Below, one piece after another: positions 24,247-37,029 of a DNA stretch of 64,000 bases. Position 1 is the stretch's first letter, and each line of letters starts with the position of its first letter. The DNA lies in NCBI GenBank assembly GCA_025602905.1, contig JAHLKI010000013.1:682001-746000 (forward strand), given 5' to 3'. Origin of the DNA: Phlyctochytrium arcticum (Eukaryota; Chytridiomycota; Chytridiomycetes; Chytridiales; Chytridiaceae). A model generated the notes under the pieces. It made no database searches. It was not told where the DNA came from and was given only the letters and a program-made list of their open reading frames with translations. The position numbers and the translations under genes are program-made.

Positions 24247-27200
24247 ATGAGTACATCATCTCGTTCAGCCTTTGGACAGTCGTTGGCTGTCCATCTTGAC
24301 CCCCCTGTGACATCCCTGAGCATATCACCGGATGGACAAAATGTGGTTCTGGCAGCGTATGCAAGAGTCTGCGTTTCCTTGACATCTCATTCATACTTGC
24401 TGTTTAGAAAAAGAGGTCTCTACATAGTGGACTTGGATGATCCGTATCGTTCCCCAACAGGAATACATCATATGACCAATTGGGAAGTTAGCGATGTACA
24501 ATGGAATCCCCACAAATCCAGAAGAAATTGGATCGCCACGACAGTCGGTATTTGCATCAGCCTTAAGTCTAGGCAAGAAACTCACGTACCGTCCAGTCAA
24601 ATCAGAAGGTGTTGGTTTGGAATCTGGACGCGGTAGGAGGAGCTCAAGGCTCTACCAAGCACGTTGAGCACATCCTAGGCACGCATCAGCGTGCTGTCTC
24701 TGATCTCAATTGGAGTCCATTTCATCCCACCTTGCTCGCCACTTGTTCTTACGATACATACGTACACTTGTGGGACTTGCGCAAATCTTCTGAAAAGCCG
24801 GCAAATTCCTTTTGCGCATGGACAGGTGGAGTTTTATGTTTGAAGCTGGAGAAGCGTGGGCTAACACTTCAGCAGCTGGTGCCACTCAAGTCAAATTCAA
24901 TCGCTTGAATGAACATCTTGTGGCATCTTCACATGATACCGATGTGAAGATTTGGGATGCGCGGGTAGGTGCCCGGCTTGCTCATCCACATTCGACAAGC
25001 AGCTCATTTGCTTGCAGAAAGGATCCACGCCTGTTACATTGATTATGGCACATATGACGAAGATATACGGCATCGATTGGAGTCGCAATAATGCTGACGA
25101 AATCATAACTTGCAGTCAGGACAAACTGGTCAAGGTATGGGTTGTATGCCGATACTCTCTGTTCATTTTCTCACCTTGAAAAACACCAGTTCTGGGATAT
25201 TACTTCTCCTCGAACTTGCCAAGCAACGATCACGACAAGCTCTCCAGTCTGGCGGGCTAGATTTACGGTATGCAACTGCAACACCGACAGGGTCGTCAGG
25301 GTCATATTCACACGCTTACGCTTGGATAGCCCTTTGGAAACGGAGTTGTGACCATGCCACAACGCCGCGATACAAACTTGCTCATGTGGAATTGCGACAA
25401 CCCTACGTCTCCTGTCTACTCCTTCGAAGGACACGCTGACGTTCCTCGAGAATTTGTATGGCGTGTTCGCGGTGGTGATGATGGCGGTACTCCCTCTTTA
25501 GTGCGCAATATGGAGTACATTCTCACTTAGATGCATGCAGACGAATCCGCTTACCAATTGGTAACCTGGTCCAAAGATCAAACCCTTCGGCTATGGGCAA
25601 TCGAATCAGATCTCATGAAGGTTGAGCGAAGTCGCCTCACTTGTAATAGCACATTTATTGACATATCTGCTTGTAGGAGGTTGGACATGAGCCGCTTGAA
25701 ATTATCCCCAATGTCCGTCTGCTTCGAAAATCGTCCTTGAACGATATTTCCATTCCGGTCGCAAGGCGAAAGCTATCCGCGGATCTCCGGGGACCGCTCT
25801 CGTCCAATGACGTGCTAGACTTGCCGACGCAGATACAGAACACGCCTTCAGAAACTTATCGTATGGGGATGAGAAAACCGTCGGAAGCTGAAAGAAGAAC
25901 GTCCGAGACTTCTGTGTCTCGTCAGGGGTCCATAGGTAATGAATTCCTCTTAGAGCGACCCGGTTGGGAGTCTCCTTTGCCAATGCCCGATGAAGTTGTG
26001 CCACCTTCGACGCTGGAAGAGGAGATTGCATATGTGGCCAAACATTGCGGCTCTGCCCGCTTTGAGAAGGTTCGGTGTTCTGTCTTCCCGAGGGAACGAT
26101 TGTTCTTACTGGGGGAAAAACTAGGTCAATCTATTACAACGCACCTGTACCGTAACGTTGCAACGCGGTATCGAAGCTCAGGTACAGCACTCGGCTGCAG
26201 TAACAACACCTTCTGCCTTCATAAGACTCGACATCAGCTTCCCGGCAAGGTATCCGGATCGAGCGCTTCCGACTTTTGTCATCCACAAGACGGGGATGAT
26301 TAGCTTGGCAGAACGTACCTACCTGTCCAAAAAGGTGGCGCATATCGCAGCCCTGCAGGTTCATAAAGGATTGCGATGTTTGCACCCATGCATCAAATTT
26401 CTATTAGCTGGCACTACTACGAATGCTGAGATAACATCGTTGCCAGCAGCTTTATCTGATGAGGTTCGTGGTGGAGGCTATAGAACGCTGAGTCGTACCT
26501 CCAGCGGCATTGTTGCGGGGTCCATGTCTGGGGACGAGCATGGAACAACGTTCGCAGAGAAGGATTTGCCAGCAACGACCAACATGCTTAGTTCCAGTGC
26601 GGATGACGCATCTGAAACTACAACCTCATCAGATGCCGGTGGTATATCGCTCCTTGCTGGACGCGTCAAGAAGCGAGTACGAGATAAACGACTTCTAAAG
26701 GAGGTCATTGTTGGTAAAGACAACAATAATGTGCCCTTTCCCAGACTTTGTGGCGCATCATTCTCGCCCACCGGTAAGATGATAATTTGTCATAACCCAC
26801 CGTAACTATCTGAGCCGACGCTTACTAGGAAAGCTGGTATATTTCTTTTCTCCTTTGCCACATCCATCCGCGACCAAATTTACGGCTTACTCTTTGATAA
26901 CGCGGAACCAACAACCTGTTCTTCAATCGCAACATTTTAACACCCAACCGAAAACGTACCCGCTCTACGAAAATTACCGTGCTTTTGTATTGGCACGTTT
27001 TCCAAGAATGTTTATGGCTAGTGGCAATATAACTGAGCCTCCAGCGCTGGACGGTCTTGGGGTGGACGCTGTTGAATTGGACCTACCAGGAGGTCCGAAC
27101 GACACATCGAAGCTGAACTATTGGCTAGACTCTGATGAGAGCGGTGAAGAATCCTCTGCGCCTAGCCTTTTCTGGCGGCCAAAGGTACGACAAATTGATC

Positions 27201-30077
27201 GGTATCTTATGTACACTGCCTCATGTATGCCATTTTTTCAGCCAGGCGGATCCTTGCAGCCCGCCTTGTTTTCATCCGCCGACTTTCTAGCAAGAATGCA
27301 CCAGCATCCGAACTCGTCTAAATCTTCCAATACAGCTTCCCCCTCGGTACCTCATTCCAGCATTGCTCCTGAGTTTGTAGTCCCGACGACTCCAAAAGCA
27401 TCGGCCCCTACTCCCCATTCGGATAAGCATGCTCGAAGAAACCTACAAGTAAATCCGAGTGCTAGCAAATACGGCGATACCCACGCTGTGACACAAACTC
27501 CGTCCGCTGATGCGTCCGCCAGCCTCTCATCGCACTCTATGCGGGGATTCGGTCTGGTCTCTGCTCCTTTGATGAGCGACACGCTTCCCATGATTGCTAG
27601 AGTGGGTGATGAGTCTCGCTTAGGAACCCAAAGCCCCCTGCGGCATCCTTCACATGAATACTTGGACATTGTAACGCCATTCAAATCTGTCGCTCCATTG
27701 CATGATTCAGAATCAGACTCTCGGTCGGATCACAATCCCGGCAAGCTCGGTTCTACTGTCAATAGCCAATCGAATCGGGCGGCTGAGAAACCACTGCTGT
27801 ACGGGCAGCCGACGTCTGGTATCGATCTTCTGGCTTTAACTGAAACGGCTCCGACGTCTCCTACGGAACCAACTTCGGAATTTCTCGGATCCGACGCAAG
27901 AAACAGCGAAGAAACCAATTATGGGACTATCGTACGTGTAACTGACATCACCGGTCTCCTGCCAGTAAGCGAGTCACTGGCTCAAGAGTATACGTAAGAA
28001 GTCGCATACTGTCACCGGCTGCATCGATACTGAAGGGAATTTGCGCAGGTTACGTGGCGATGATCCCGTTGCTATTTGTACCGCCAATTGCGCCGCCGCT
28101 AAAAGGGCGAATCGACGCGATCTTGTTCAAGTTTGGACCTTGGCTGCCGTTCTTATTGGTCACAAATTGGAACCGCCTACACTCAATCGGACATCCAAGC
28201 GTCCACCAAGAAGGAACCGACGCCGACATATCCCGCAGTCCGTCGGACACCACAAGGACCATACCCATATTACAAGAGAAGGACAGGTTGTTTTACGGTC
28301 AGGTATGTCGGGACGGTCCAACGACCATCGCGAGCAGCTCGGAGTTTGGCACGAGCGAGTAGCGTCAATGTCTCAGTTGGGACCAGGTCATCCTTTCGGT
28401 AGAAAAATGCTGCAGGATCTTTTTGTTTACCTTGAAGAGGTTGGTGATGTGCAAACATTGGCGCTATTAGCATGTGTACTAGCACCAGCCAATAATATTG
28501 ACAGAAATGCTGCACTCGGTCACACACGGGTACGAGTACATGGCAAAATCCCAGCTTCGTTTCTAACCCCTTCTTAGCGAGCAAGCGCGGCAAATATGCA
28601 GGTGGAGCGTCTCAACCAGGCCCTGCAAACTCCAGCACCAGACACCTCTTATTTTCAATACAATCCAGCGTCTGCAGCTATGACCACACCTGGATCTACG
28701 AACTCCGTCACATCCATGTTAGCTGAGATAGTGACGCCTTCTTTAACATCTGCGTTTTCTCGAATGGGGGTTGCAGTCAGTAACCTGGCAGCAGATCCGA
28801 CAACTGGAACTGTGGCGTTGCAGCTTACAAGTAGCGCCAGAGAGGGAATGGCTCTGCCAACCTTACGACCCACGTTATCGGATGCAGTGATGACAAGTCG
28901 CTTGAACGAGTCTTACCATCACTCCTTGCACGACGTTGGACAGTCTGTGGCACCAACGGCCCCCTCTCCGGGGGTACATACTCAAGTATATGGGCAAAAC
29001 CCTACGCAATCTCAGCTGGGAACATCTTATGCAAGCGATAGTGGCTTAAATATGTATTTGGAGAATCGCTCCGAGGTTCCAACGGGTGTCGCAACATCGT
29101 CTGGACAGCTGACCCCAACTTACGCGCAAGCTTTGTCTGGTGCCGCCGTGACCAGCCCAACCACGAAGAGTGGGCCCACGCGTCGCAATACCAACAATAG
29201 CGTTGGGGGACCCCTAACCTCTGCATCTAGCCAGCACTTGCGAGCTCAGCAAGCCACCTCTCCGGTTACTACCCGTTCCCGAAACTCAGAGAGTAATGTT
29301 TTGCGCGAGGGGGGGTCGTCCAGGTCTCAGTCCCCCTCACGAATCTCTAGCAGCAACCTGGGGTGGACGTTGACAGCACCCTTATCGAGTGTTGCGGGAC
29401 CATTCACCGGTAGTCGCACCATTTCCAATGATGGTTTTCCACAGCTCTCCTCGCTGCCAACAACACAAGCAAACCCATCGTCACCCGCAGTGCTGATATT
29501 GAAACTCACAGATGATCGAGACGCAGACATGTGTAGATCGAGCAATAGGAATTCGCCGTTACTACCAAACTCGCCAAATCTTGGATTTTTGGACCCAAAC
29601 AAAACCGCAGTGTACGATCGTTACAAATTATCGTACGCCGAGATGCTTTACCAGTGGGGTTTGCTAGAGCAGCGAGCTGAGGTCCTCAAATTTGTGTCCA
29701 GTGGTGCTGGTGTGCTCAACCAGCAACACGCCGGGATAGGTTTGTTTTAGTTCCTCTTATTGATAATCCAAGCTAAACAGGAAATGACTCCAGATTTCGG
29801 AATGGTGTGCCCAACGTGTTCTACCAGCCTGCTTCCTACGGAGAAACAGTCTCGAGCCCCGTATGCGTATTCATACTGCTGGCGGTGCGATCGCAAACGC
29901 TACGGGATTCGTTGTGCTGTGTGCCGCCTACCATGCAGGGGGCTGGCCAGTTTCTGTTTGGTCTGCAAACATGGGGGTCATGCGGCTCACATGCGAGACT
30001 GGTTCCAGAATAGTGGAGAATGCCCATCTGGGTGCGGATGTGCTTGCCCGCAGGTAAAGGGGGGCTTCGGGGGCTAG
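24247..30077 (+). CDS. MTC5: WDR59/Mtc5, GATOR2 (SEA complex) subunit
   Basis: Fourteen exons (24247-24356, 24408-24543, 24597-24825, 24873-24964, 25018-25134, 25190-25267, 25330-25486, 25541-25620, 25677-26069, 26125-26773, 26829-27993, 28049-28529, 28578-29739, 29773-30077) give 1717 residues. WD40 repeats come first (NQKVLVWNLD, YDTYVHLWDLR, DTDVKIWDAR, YQLVTWSKDQTLRLW). An RWD domain follows (RTCTVTLQRG, ISFPARYPDRALPTF). A helical block contains HPFGRKMLQDLF and GDVQTLALLACVL. The end is a RING-like zinc domain, FCLVCKHGGHAAHMRDWF with CPSGCGCAC. These parts in this order define WDR59. In the lysosomal/vacuolar GATOR pathway it supports TORC1 activation by amino acids. Two long Ser-rich inserts (27200-27950 and 28650-29700) lengthen it. 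The donor at 24544 (GTCGGT) is weak. Confidence 0.93.
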
Positions 30078-30256
30078 CAGGCGTGCAATATTTTGAGCTT
30101 GAACCATGAATCTGTAAATATAGGAGCAATTTGCAACAACCTTGCTTGTAACATACAAATTAGAACATAAAACAGAGCACCGATATCTGCTAACCACACC
30201 ATTGATATGTCTGGAATCACTGCTCTCTGTCTACCAGAGTTGAGATGATAAACTAT

Positions 30257-33200
30257 CTAACCACGAGGCTTACGACGCGTGGTATCGTACAAACGAATGA
30301 GCGCAGCTTGCCCACTCTCATTCTGTGAGAAGGCAAATCCTCGATTGCGCTTGACGCGCTGAAATTGTCGTATCTTCGTAACGGCTTTCCGGAAAAATTC
30401 CATGCGTGGCCTGTAATCCGGAATGTTGTACCTCTGTATTTCTTGAACAATGTGGTAGGACCTTGGTAAGGCCTGACGCCGGAAACTATTTGATTTGTAT
30501 TTAGGTTAAATTATGGAATTAATCAGGTATCAAAGTCACGGCACTTACTACTTCCAGGAGAAATCGCGTAGGTTTGCTGTTACGGGTACAATAATGATTG
30601 CCCACCAAAAGACGCTTGATCCGAACATGTATGGCATCATTCCCTGTAATTCCATTTTGGCCAAGCCGACCATGGGCCCGACTGTGGCATAGATTGGGAA
30701 TAGGATGAACCACATGCCCAAGCTGCCCCACACTGCCATATGTGTGAACTTGACCCATGTAGAACAAGTGAGGGCAACTTTAATGGTAATTGCAACCAAG
30801 TCCGCAGTGAATAGAGTTTCTCCAAATATCCAAATGTTGGCGGATCTGCCTTCTGATCCCAAGACCACTCCCTCGCCATGGACGCTGTACATCATGGAGT
30901 ACATCAGCAGGGAGTGGAAGAATGAATTGATAATGAACGACCAGAACTGTTGATGATTGTAGAATTCACCAGTCTGGCCCAAACGGTATAATTGGGGGTA
31001 TTGCTCGAGGGTGCGGGCTTGAACATACTGGTCGAAAATACCAATTGCGATGGGTTGGAAAACAGCGAACATGATGTTGTAAGCAGCCATTGTCCAAGTT
31101 TCGAAGAGAGTCTGTTTGCGGCTCATTAGTATTCCCCTTTCGCCCAAAAAAACCCCTGGGAAAATTTACCTCGCCAGAAAATCCATTGTCTCTTGTGAAC
31201 CAAAGCTGGATCAGATACAGTGTGATGTTTTTGTAAAAACTGTAAAGGATCAATTTACTCATTCGTGAGTATGCCCAACCCCCATGCACCAAGAGAAGTT
31301 TCTTTAAGAAGCGGAACTGCGCGATTGCAAAGTCTGATGCTCGGGCAGCTTGAAGACCTTCCATGCCTGAGATACCAATTCCAACATGAGCAGCTTGGAT
31401 CATCGACACATCATTTGCACCGTCTCCAATCGCTAAAGTCACGCACTCGGCAACATTTTTCTTGACCAATTTGACCACAAGTGCTTTTTGCAACGGCGAC
31501 ACTCGGCAGCAGATAACAGCCTTACACATGGTTGCAAGCGACAAGAAAATAAATTTGATGTCATCTTCCAACGCGTACTCCAGTGTTCGACCGTCAATTA
31601 CTAGGGCCAGGGGCTAAATCACAACATTTTAGTGGCCTGTACGCAAGTAGCTCATCAATAGTCATTTACCTCAGTCTCCGGAATTTGCGATTTGTTCAAT
31701 TTTGCCTTCTTCCGCTCAAAACCAAACATGGCATAACCTTTATCAACATAGCTACCAAATCCATATTCATCCTTGACGTCCTGAACCGGGCCGCCCGTAA
31801 TGGAGGCTCTCACTGCGTTCAGCTTTTGGGCAAGAAACTCTTTTGTCTCAAAGTGTGTAGCTTCGTTGCACACAATCAGACTCATTTCTTCTGTTATGAG
31901 CTTACACGAGTACCCGATGTTGATGGCGGTTTCTTGTCGGTCACCGGTCAATACCCAAAGTTTGATGCCGGCTTGCGCCAACGTGTGGATGGTGTCTGGA
32001 ACATCATCCTGCAGTCTATCCTCGATAGCGGTAGCTCCAAGCAAGAAAAGATCTTTCTCAATCATCTCTGCGGCCTTGTCTAAAAGTTCACCGCGGTTGT
32101 TGATGGTCGTTGCAGCTTTCTCGTAGACCTTGGCCCACTCTGCGTACTCCTCTGCGGATATGTCTCGATACGCGATACAAAGCGTGCGTAACCCCTCGTT
32201 GGCGTAGTCTTCCAGGTTGGCGCACGTCACTTCAACATAAGGATTATGCTGCGCTAAACGCTCCAATATCACCGTATCAGCGCCTTTCACATACAGCTTG
32301 ATGGTACCGTCTGGTGCGCGTACGACTGCGCTCATACGCTTTCGCGTGGAATTAAATTCGCAGATATTCAGAACCTCGTATTCATACGATCGATTGTTAT
32401 GTACGTAGGTTACTGACCGTGGCCGCCGGGTGCTGAATGCCCATCCCAGCTTTTGTGCGCCCTTCACCAACGCTCCCTCATCGGGCGAGGACGCCTGAAA
32501 AGTCACTTCTCCCGTTTCTTCATTCGTCTCAGGAATAACGGTATGGCAGACAGCCAAGAGCCGGAAGAATTCCTGAATAATTGGCGCAGTGGAATGACTG
32601 TCTTCGTTTTTCTTCAAGCGGACAAAGTCGTGGTAACCAACTTCCTTGCCATTTTCGTCAACTCGAACTTTCTTGTCTTCTGGAACAACTTCGGCGTATG
32701 CGATGCCGGCGATGGTGCACATACGGTACTCCATTACGTTACATGTCAAAGTTCCCGTTTTATCCGAAAAAATGTAGTCAATTTGACCTAACTCCTCCAC
32801 AAGCGACGACGTGCGGGCCATAGCAGGCGTATTGGATTCCTCGTGGTACATGTCATTGTCTTGGTTAACAAGCGTCCCCAAGAAGTATTTAACCAGTTCC
32901 ATTGTGACAATCAAATTCAAGGGGATCAGATTGTTGAATAAAATGATGTAGGTGAGAATATTCCCAGGGAAACGGGCCCAAGCCAAACTTTTGTCCATTT
33001 TCAAAACATTCAATTCGAACGTATTCGTGAGCTGTGTTATGTCGAAGTTAGTATCCTTCAACATTGGAAATGGCATACAAGTTGGCAAACCTGACGTCCG
33101 AGTGAGCCCATAGCACAAGCAACAGCCAGTGCCACTAAAATAACGAACAGAAACGTAATTTGAGTGTTGACCAGACGTTCAACTTTTGTTCGCTTGATTG

Positions 33201-34047
33201 GGGTAGCCGTTGCATTCTTCATAAGCTTTGTTTCGTGACCGGTAAAAATAACGATTCCGTAGACCCATCGGGTATTTCGGAGCATAGCCCCCCGCAAAAG
33301 CAGCTGTTGCGGGTCAAGAGGAATCTCTTTACTTCCTAGTCTCAAGGTGCCTGTATAAGTGTAAAGCGAGTTGTTTGGTTGTTCCGATTTGATGACACCG
33401 TCCATTCTTGCGGCATCTTCAGGTGTGAGGTAGATCGAAGTCTCCGGAAGACCTTGCCGAATTTTCAGATTGGTCTCGCCGTCCAAATTACTAGTTTCAA
33501 TGTAACAAAGTGCATCCGGTTCACTGGAGCTGAGCAGTATCAAGTCCGCGGGAAAAAATTGTCCATTCTCAACTCGGACCACATCTCCAACCACAATATC
33601 TCGCCATGGCTTTGGCATGAATTGGGAACCCGACAAAACTTTAGCCAAACGTGCGTTTGTCTCTGCGTCCTGCGAATGTCTTCTCATATCCTCCATAAGT
33701 TCCTTCACTGCGGAAGCGAATAGAACGATGGATAATGGAATCACTGTCCCAAATTTGTTGGTAGGTGAGAGATCCCCAATTTGCTGTTAATCGCACGGTC
33801 AGCATTGAATTTTTCACTGCTGATTCGACCATTGCAAACTTACCTGGATGATGGCAGTGAACAAAAAGAACAAATTGGCATACTTGCTGAACTGCTCAAA
33901 CAAAAACTTTGGAATAAAGGTCGCAAACTGGTACTTTCCAGTCGTGATTGAATTGTGCAAGTACTTTGCGACCGCATTCCTAGTCCCATCGTTGAGGTAG
34001 ATGTGCCTATCACTAGGCACATCTTCCTCCTCTTTTCCCAACAACAT
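30257..34047 (-). CDS. DRS2: P4-ATPase phospholipid flippase, Drs2 type
   Basis: Six exons (34047-33844, 33783-33091, 33031-31670, 31613-31170, 31111-30549, 30485-30257) encode 1164 residues. P4 marks are NLDGETNLK in the actuator domain, [13 protein letters not shown] at the phosphorylation site, [12 protein letters not shown] at the hinge and the ATP8A/Drs2-type segment [15 protein letters not shown]. The tail [10 protein letters not shown]...LIRLYDTT is the conserved autoregulatory C-terminus of Drs2. It should move phosphatidylserine and phosphatidylethanolamine to the cytosolic leaflet of Golgi/endosomal membranes, usually with a Cdc50 subunit. The long disordered N-terminus of yeast Drs2 is missing; the start ATG lies only 18 codons before the family core. 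In M4 the PISL motif reads PLNL. Introns carry TACTAAC-like branch points. Confidence 0.94.
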
Positions 34048-34226
34048 CCTGTCTTAAAAGTGGCTAGCGCTCCTCTTGCGATTTATTACTCGTTGGTTGA
34101 GGACGCTGGCGTTGAGGCGCGGAGTCTTCGCCGAATTCATTACATAAGCAAGTTCTACGGTTAGGGTTGCGGGGGCGATCTTTGGTTAACAGATTTTGCC
34201 ATAGCTTTTGTTTATTTTCAGAGCCA

Positions 34227-35777
34227 ATGGACGAAATGTTCTTAAACGATCCAGACTCTGTACCTGAGGAAGACCGGCTTCTGGAGGCCCAGCACTTTTC
34301 TGGAGTGATTAGAGCATTCAAGCAATATCGTTTGTTGTCTCTAACGAGCTTTGCTAAACGGCGACGCGATCTCGGCCGGATTCCCAAGGCCCACCAACAA
34401 CTCATCCAACACAGTGTCATAGATCGCATAACGAAGGCAGAGCAGCGAGTCAACAAGAATTTTGAATTCATCAATCAGATAATAGAAGGACACGATGACG
34501 ATGGGCAACAAGATAGGCAAGATGGCAAAAAGGCTGTGCGAGTGACGGAGAGTGATCTGGACAAGGTGCGAACTACGTTACGGCAATTCGTTCGGGACTG
34601 GTCAGAAGAGGTACGAAGCCAATGGCTCAATTGAGAATGTGCATCGCTCGCAGAAGGTCTAAGGATTTGTTGTCAGGGGCGATCCGAGAGAGATGTGACA
34701 TATGGGCCTATTCTTGATGAGTTGGAGGCCAGATTTCCCATGACTACACCCGAGGAACGCGGTCAACTGAAGGTACTGGTACCCGGAGCTGGTCTTGGGC
34801 GATTGGCCTTTGACATTGTCAAACGTGGGTTCTCATGCCAAGGTCAGTTTTGCCCCTCCCCCATCCGATGAAACGTAAGATCATTCCACTGACGAAGGCT
34901 CCAACTAGGCAACGAATTTAGCTTCTACATGGTATAGGTAGCTCTCATCAATGTGAAGTACACCAGGCTTATTTTCTCATTAGCTTCTGGGATCCAATTT
35001 CATTCTAAACAAGTGCGTTCCTTTGCAATTTCTGAAGGTTTGCGTTTTGTCTGACAGCTTCACTCAAGGGCTCGTCATCCGGATCAATTTGAGATTTACC
35101 CTTGGATACACACATTTTCGAATAGTCACAACAACGACAGCATTCTGCGTGCAGTAAAGATACCTGATGTCGTGCCCGGCGATTTGCCTTCCACTGCCGA
35201 TTTCTCTATGGTCGCCGGCGACTTTTGTGAAGTTTATGGCGACGAAAGTCAAAAAGGTTTGAGATACAACTATTTCTCACACATTTGTTGGATCTAAACT
35301 GGCGATACGTAGGGATGTGGGATGTGATAGTGACTTGTTTTTTCGTGGACACGGCGAAGAACATAGTTGAATACCTTGAGATTATCAAAAACGCGCTGAA
35401 GCCTGGCGGTGTATGGATCAATTTGGGTAGGCTAATGGAGAGTCTCTTTATAAGAAAGATAGTGCTCATGGTACATTTTTACAGGACCGCTTTTGTATCA
35501 TTGGGAGGGTATGAGCAATGACGTCTCGGTGGAACTGACACTGGAGGAGTTGAAGGCATTGGCAACGTCCTTCGGCTTCAAAATAGAGGTAGGTTCACAA
35601 AACAGCTGGCGGCGTGGTCATTATGCGATGCTCATCAGTTCATGCCGCTTCCATCACTTCCAGAATGAGCGTAGCATAAAGACCACGTATACCGGTAACA
35701 GTACAGGCATGCTCAAATACGTGTATGAGTGTGATTACTTTTGTGCGGTGAAACAAAACCCGAAACAATCAAAGTAA
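34227..35777 (+). CDS. CARNMT1: Carnosine N-methyltransferase (N2227-like, UPF0586)
   Basis: Eight exons (34227-34610, 34677-34842, 34909-34931, 34984-35012, 35069-35256, 35313-35426, 35485-35588, 35664-35777) join to 373 residues. Two are very small (23 and 29 nt). Family blocks are [12 protein letters not shown] at the N-terminus, [14 protein letters not shown], the SAM motif [15 protein letters not shown], the NEFSFYMLLGSNF block, [12 protein letters not shown], the MVAGDF motif and [19 protein letters not shown]. The human enzyme methylates the imidazole of carnosine to make anserine; fungal substrates are not established and could be other His-containing dipeptides. ATG 34227 is taken as start because no ATG precedes it in frame. 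Head to head with the flippase gene with about 180 bp between starts. Confidence 0.92.
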
Positions 35778-37029
35778 ACGACCGAAGTAGCAGCCCTGAG
35801 CCGCCACGCGTTCATTCCAGTTAGCCAAGGCTAGAGATCGGTTTTGACAAGGAATTTGTCCGGCCTAGCCGTCACAAAGTCAAAGCTGCCAAAGTTGTTA
35901 AAGTTGCTGAAAGGATTAACACATTATGGACACCTTTGATGGCCGCACATAGCCTCGAAAACAGGTCACATTCCGACCGCGGTTTTGTAATATCACGCAG
36001 GCCCTTACTCCCATCGGAACTTGTCGACACCACACTGCCAATGTGCATGACATGACACGCATCATATTGGAAAATTACACACAGACACCTGCACAGACAC
36101 ACTGCCTCCAAAATAATATCAACCCGCGGCGCTGCCCCATTGGCCAGAATATAGTGCTCCTTGTGTAACTTGTCAATCTTCCGTTTTGGGTTTAGTATGG
36201 GCTGGCTACTCGAGTATAATGGTACCGGTACACAATTTCGGCGCAGCCTGAATTGAACAGACGGTCGGTGCAAACCAGGTATCGATATTTACGAGTAGAA
36301 CTCCGATCCGAGAGCAACCTGCGAGGCATTGGCACGGCGAGGCAATGCGAGGAATGCATGGCTCGGAAGCTGCGATAATCAATGCTCGTATGCAATCTAT
36401 TAGTCGCGGTTGCGGATCACAATATGAGCGATCGCTGATCTTCGTCTAAAAGCCGGAGCATATATAGGAACAAATTATGATACCACTGATCAGTTGCGGG
36501 AACTTGCGGGCTCAACTTGCAGCTGCTGCTGCATGCAACCCATACTTTTTTTTCTTCCTAATCTCAACTAGCTCATGTTATGTCCGACAACGATACATGC
36601 ACCATAAACAATATTATGATTTGTCTTCCTCTGAACTTTTTTTTTCTGTCCGCCCAGATAATGCAGGTTCAGAGGCGCGCAATACCTTAATCGCCACAAA
36701 GGGGTATCTTGAGCAGGATTTGTTGAACACTTTTGATGTGGCCGTTCTCGCGCAATACAATACCAGAATACGAGTACTCGAGTCCGAGAATGCATGCATA
36801 ATAACACGTTCTTTCACCACCCCGTCGTAACACACACAACATTCTATATACGCCGACCCGATTGCGGCCGACCGCCACACTATGTGCGCCGAATCGCAAC
36901 AGGGTAACAGCTGCACCGCTTTGCGGAACAGATGCAGCTTGATAGGTCTACTAAATACGAGCTTCATCCGTGTCATGTTTGTGATGTAAGAAACATTTAT
37001 ATTGGATCTGAACGCGTGAATCAGTGAAA
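35778..37029. other. 1.25 kb upstream region of the homeobox gene
   Basis: No family-like coding sequence is visible on either strand; open frames of 60-150 codons overlap one another. A TATATAGGA box lies near 36459-36470, followed 10 bp later by an ATG not in frame with the homeobox gene. The length is unusual for this gene-dense window and may hold regulatory sequence for the homeobox gene. Confidence 0.4.

Noticed and set aside
31583..32083. 166-codon plus-strand ORF inside the flippase locus
   Set aside because: It is antisense to well-conserved P4-ATPase exons and crosses an intron.
35872..36273. 133-codon minus-strand ORF downstream of the methyltransferase
   Set aside because: No family resemblance, Cys- and Leu-rich random composition, and overlaps with other open frames.
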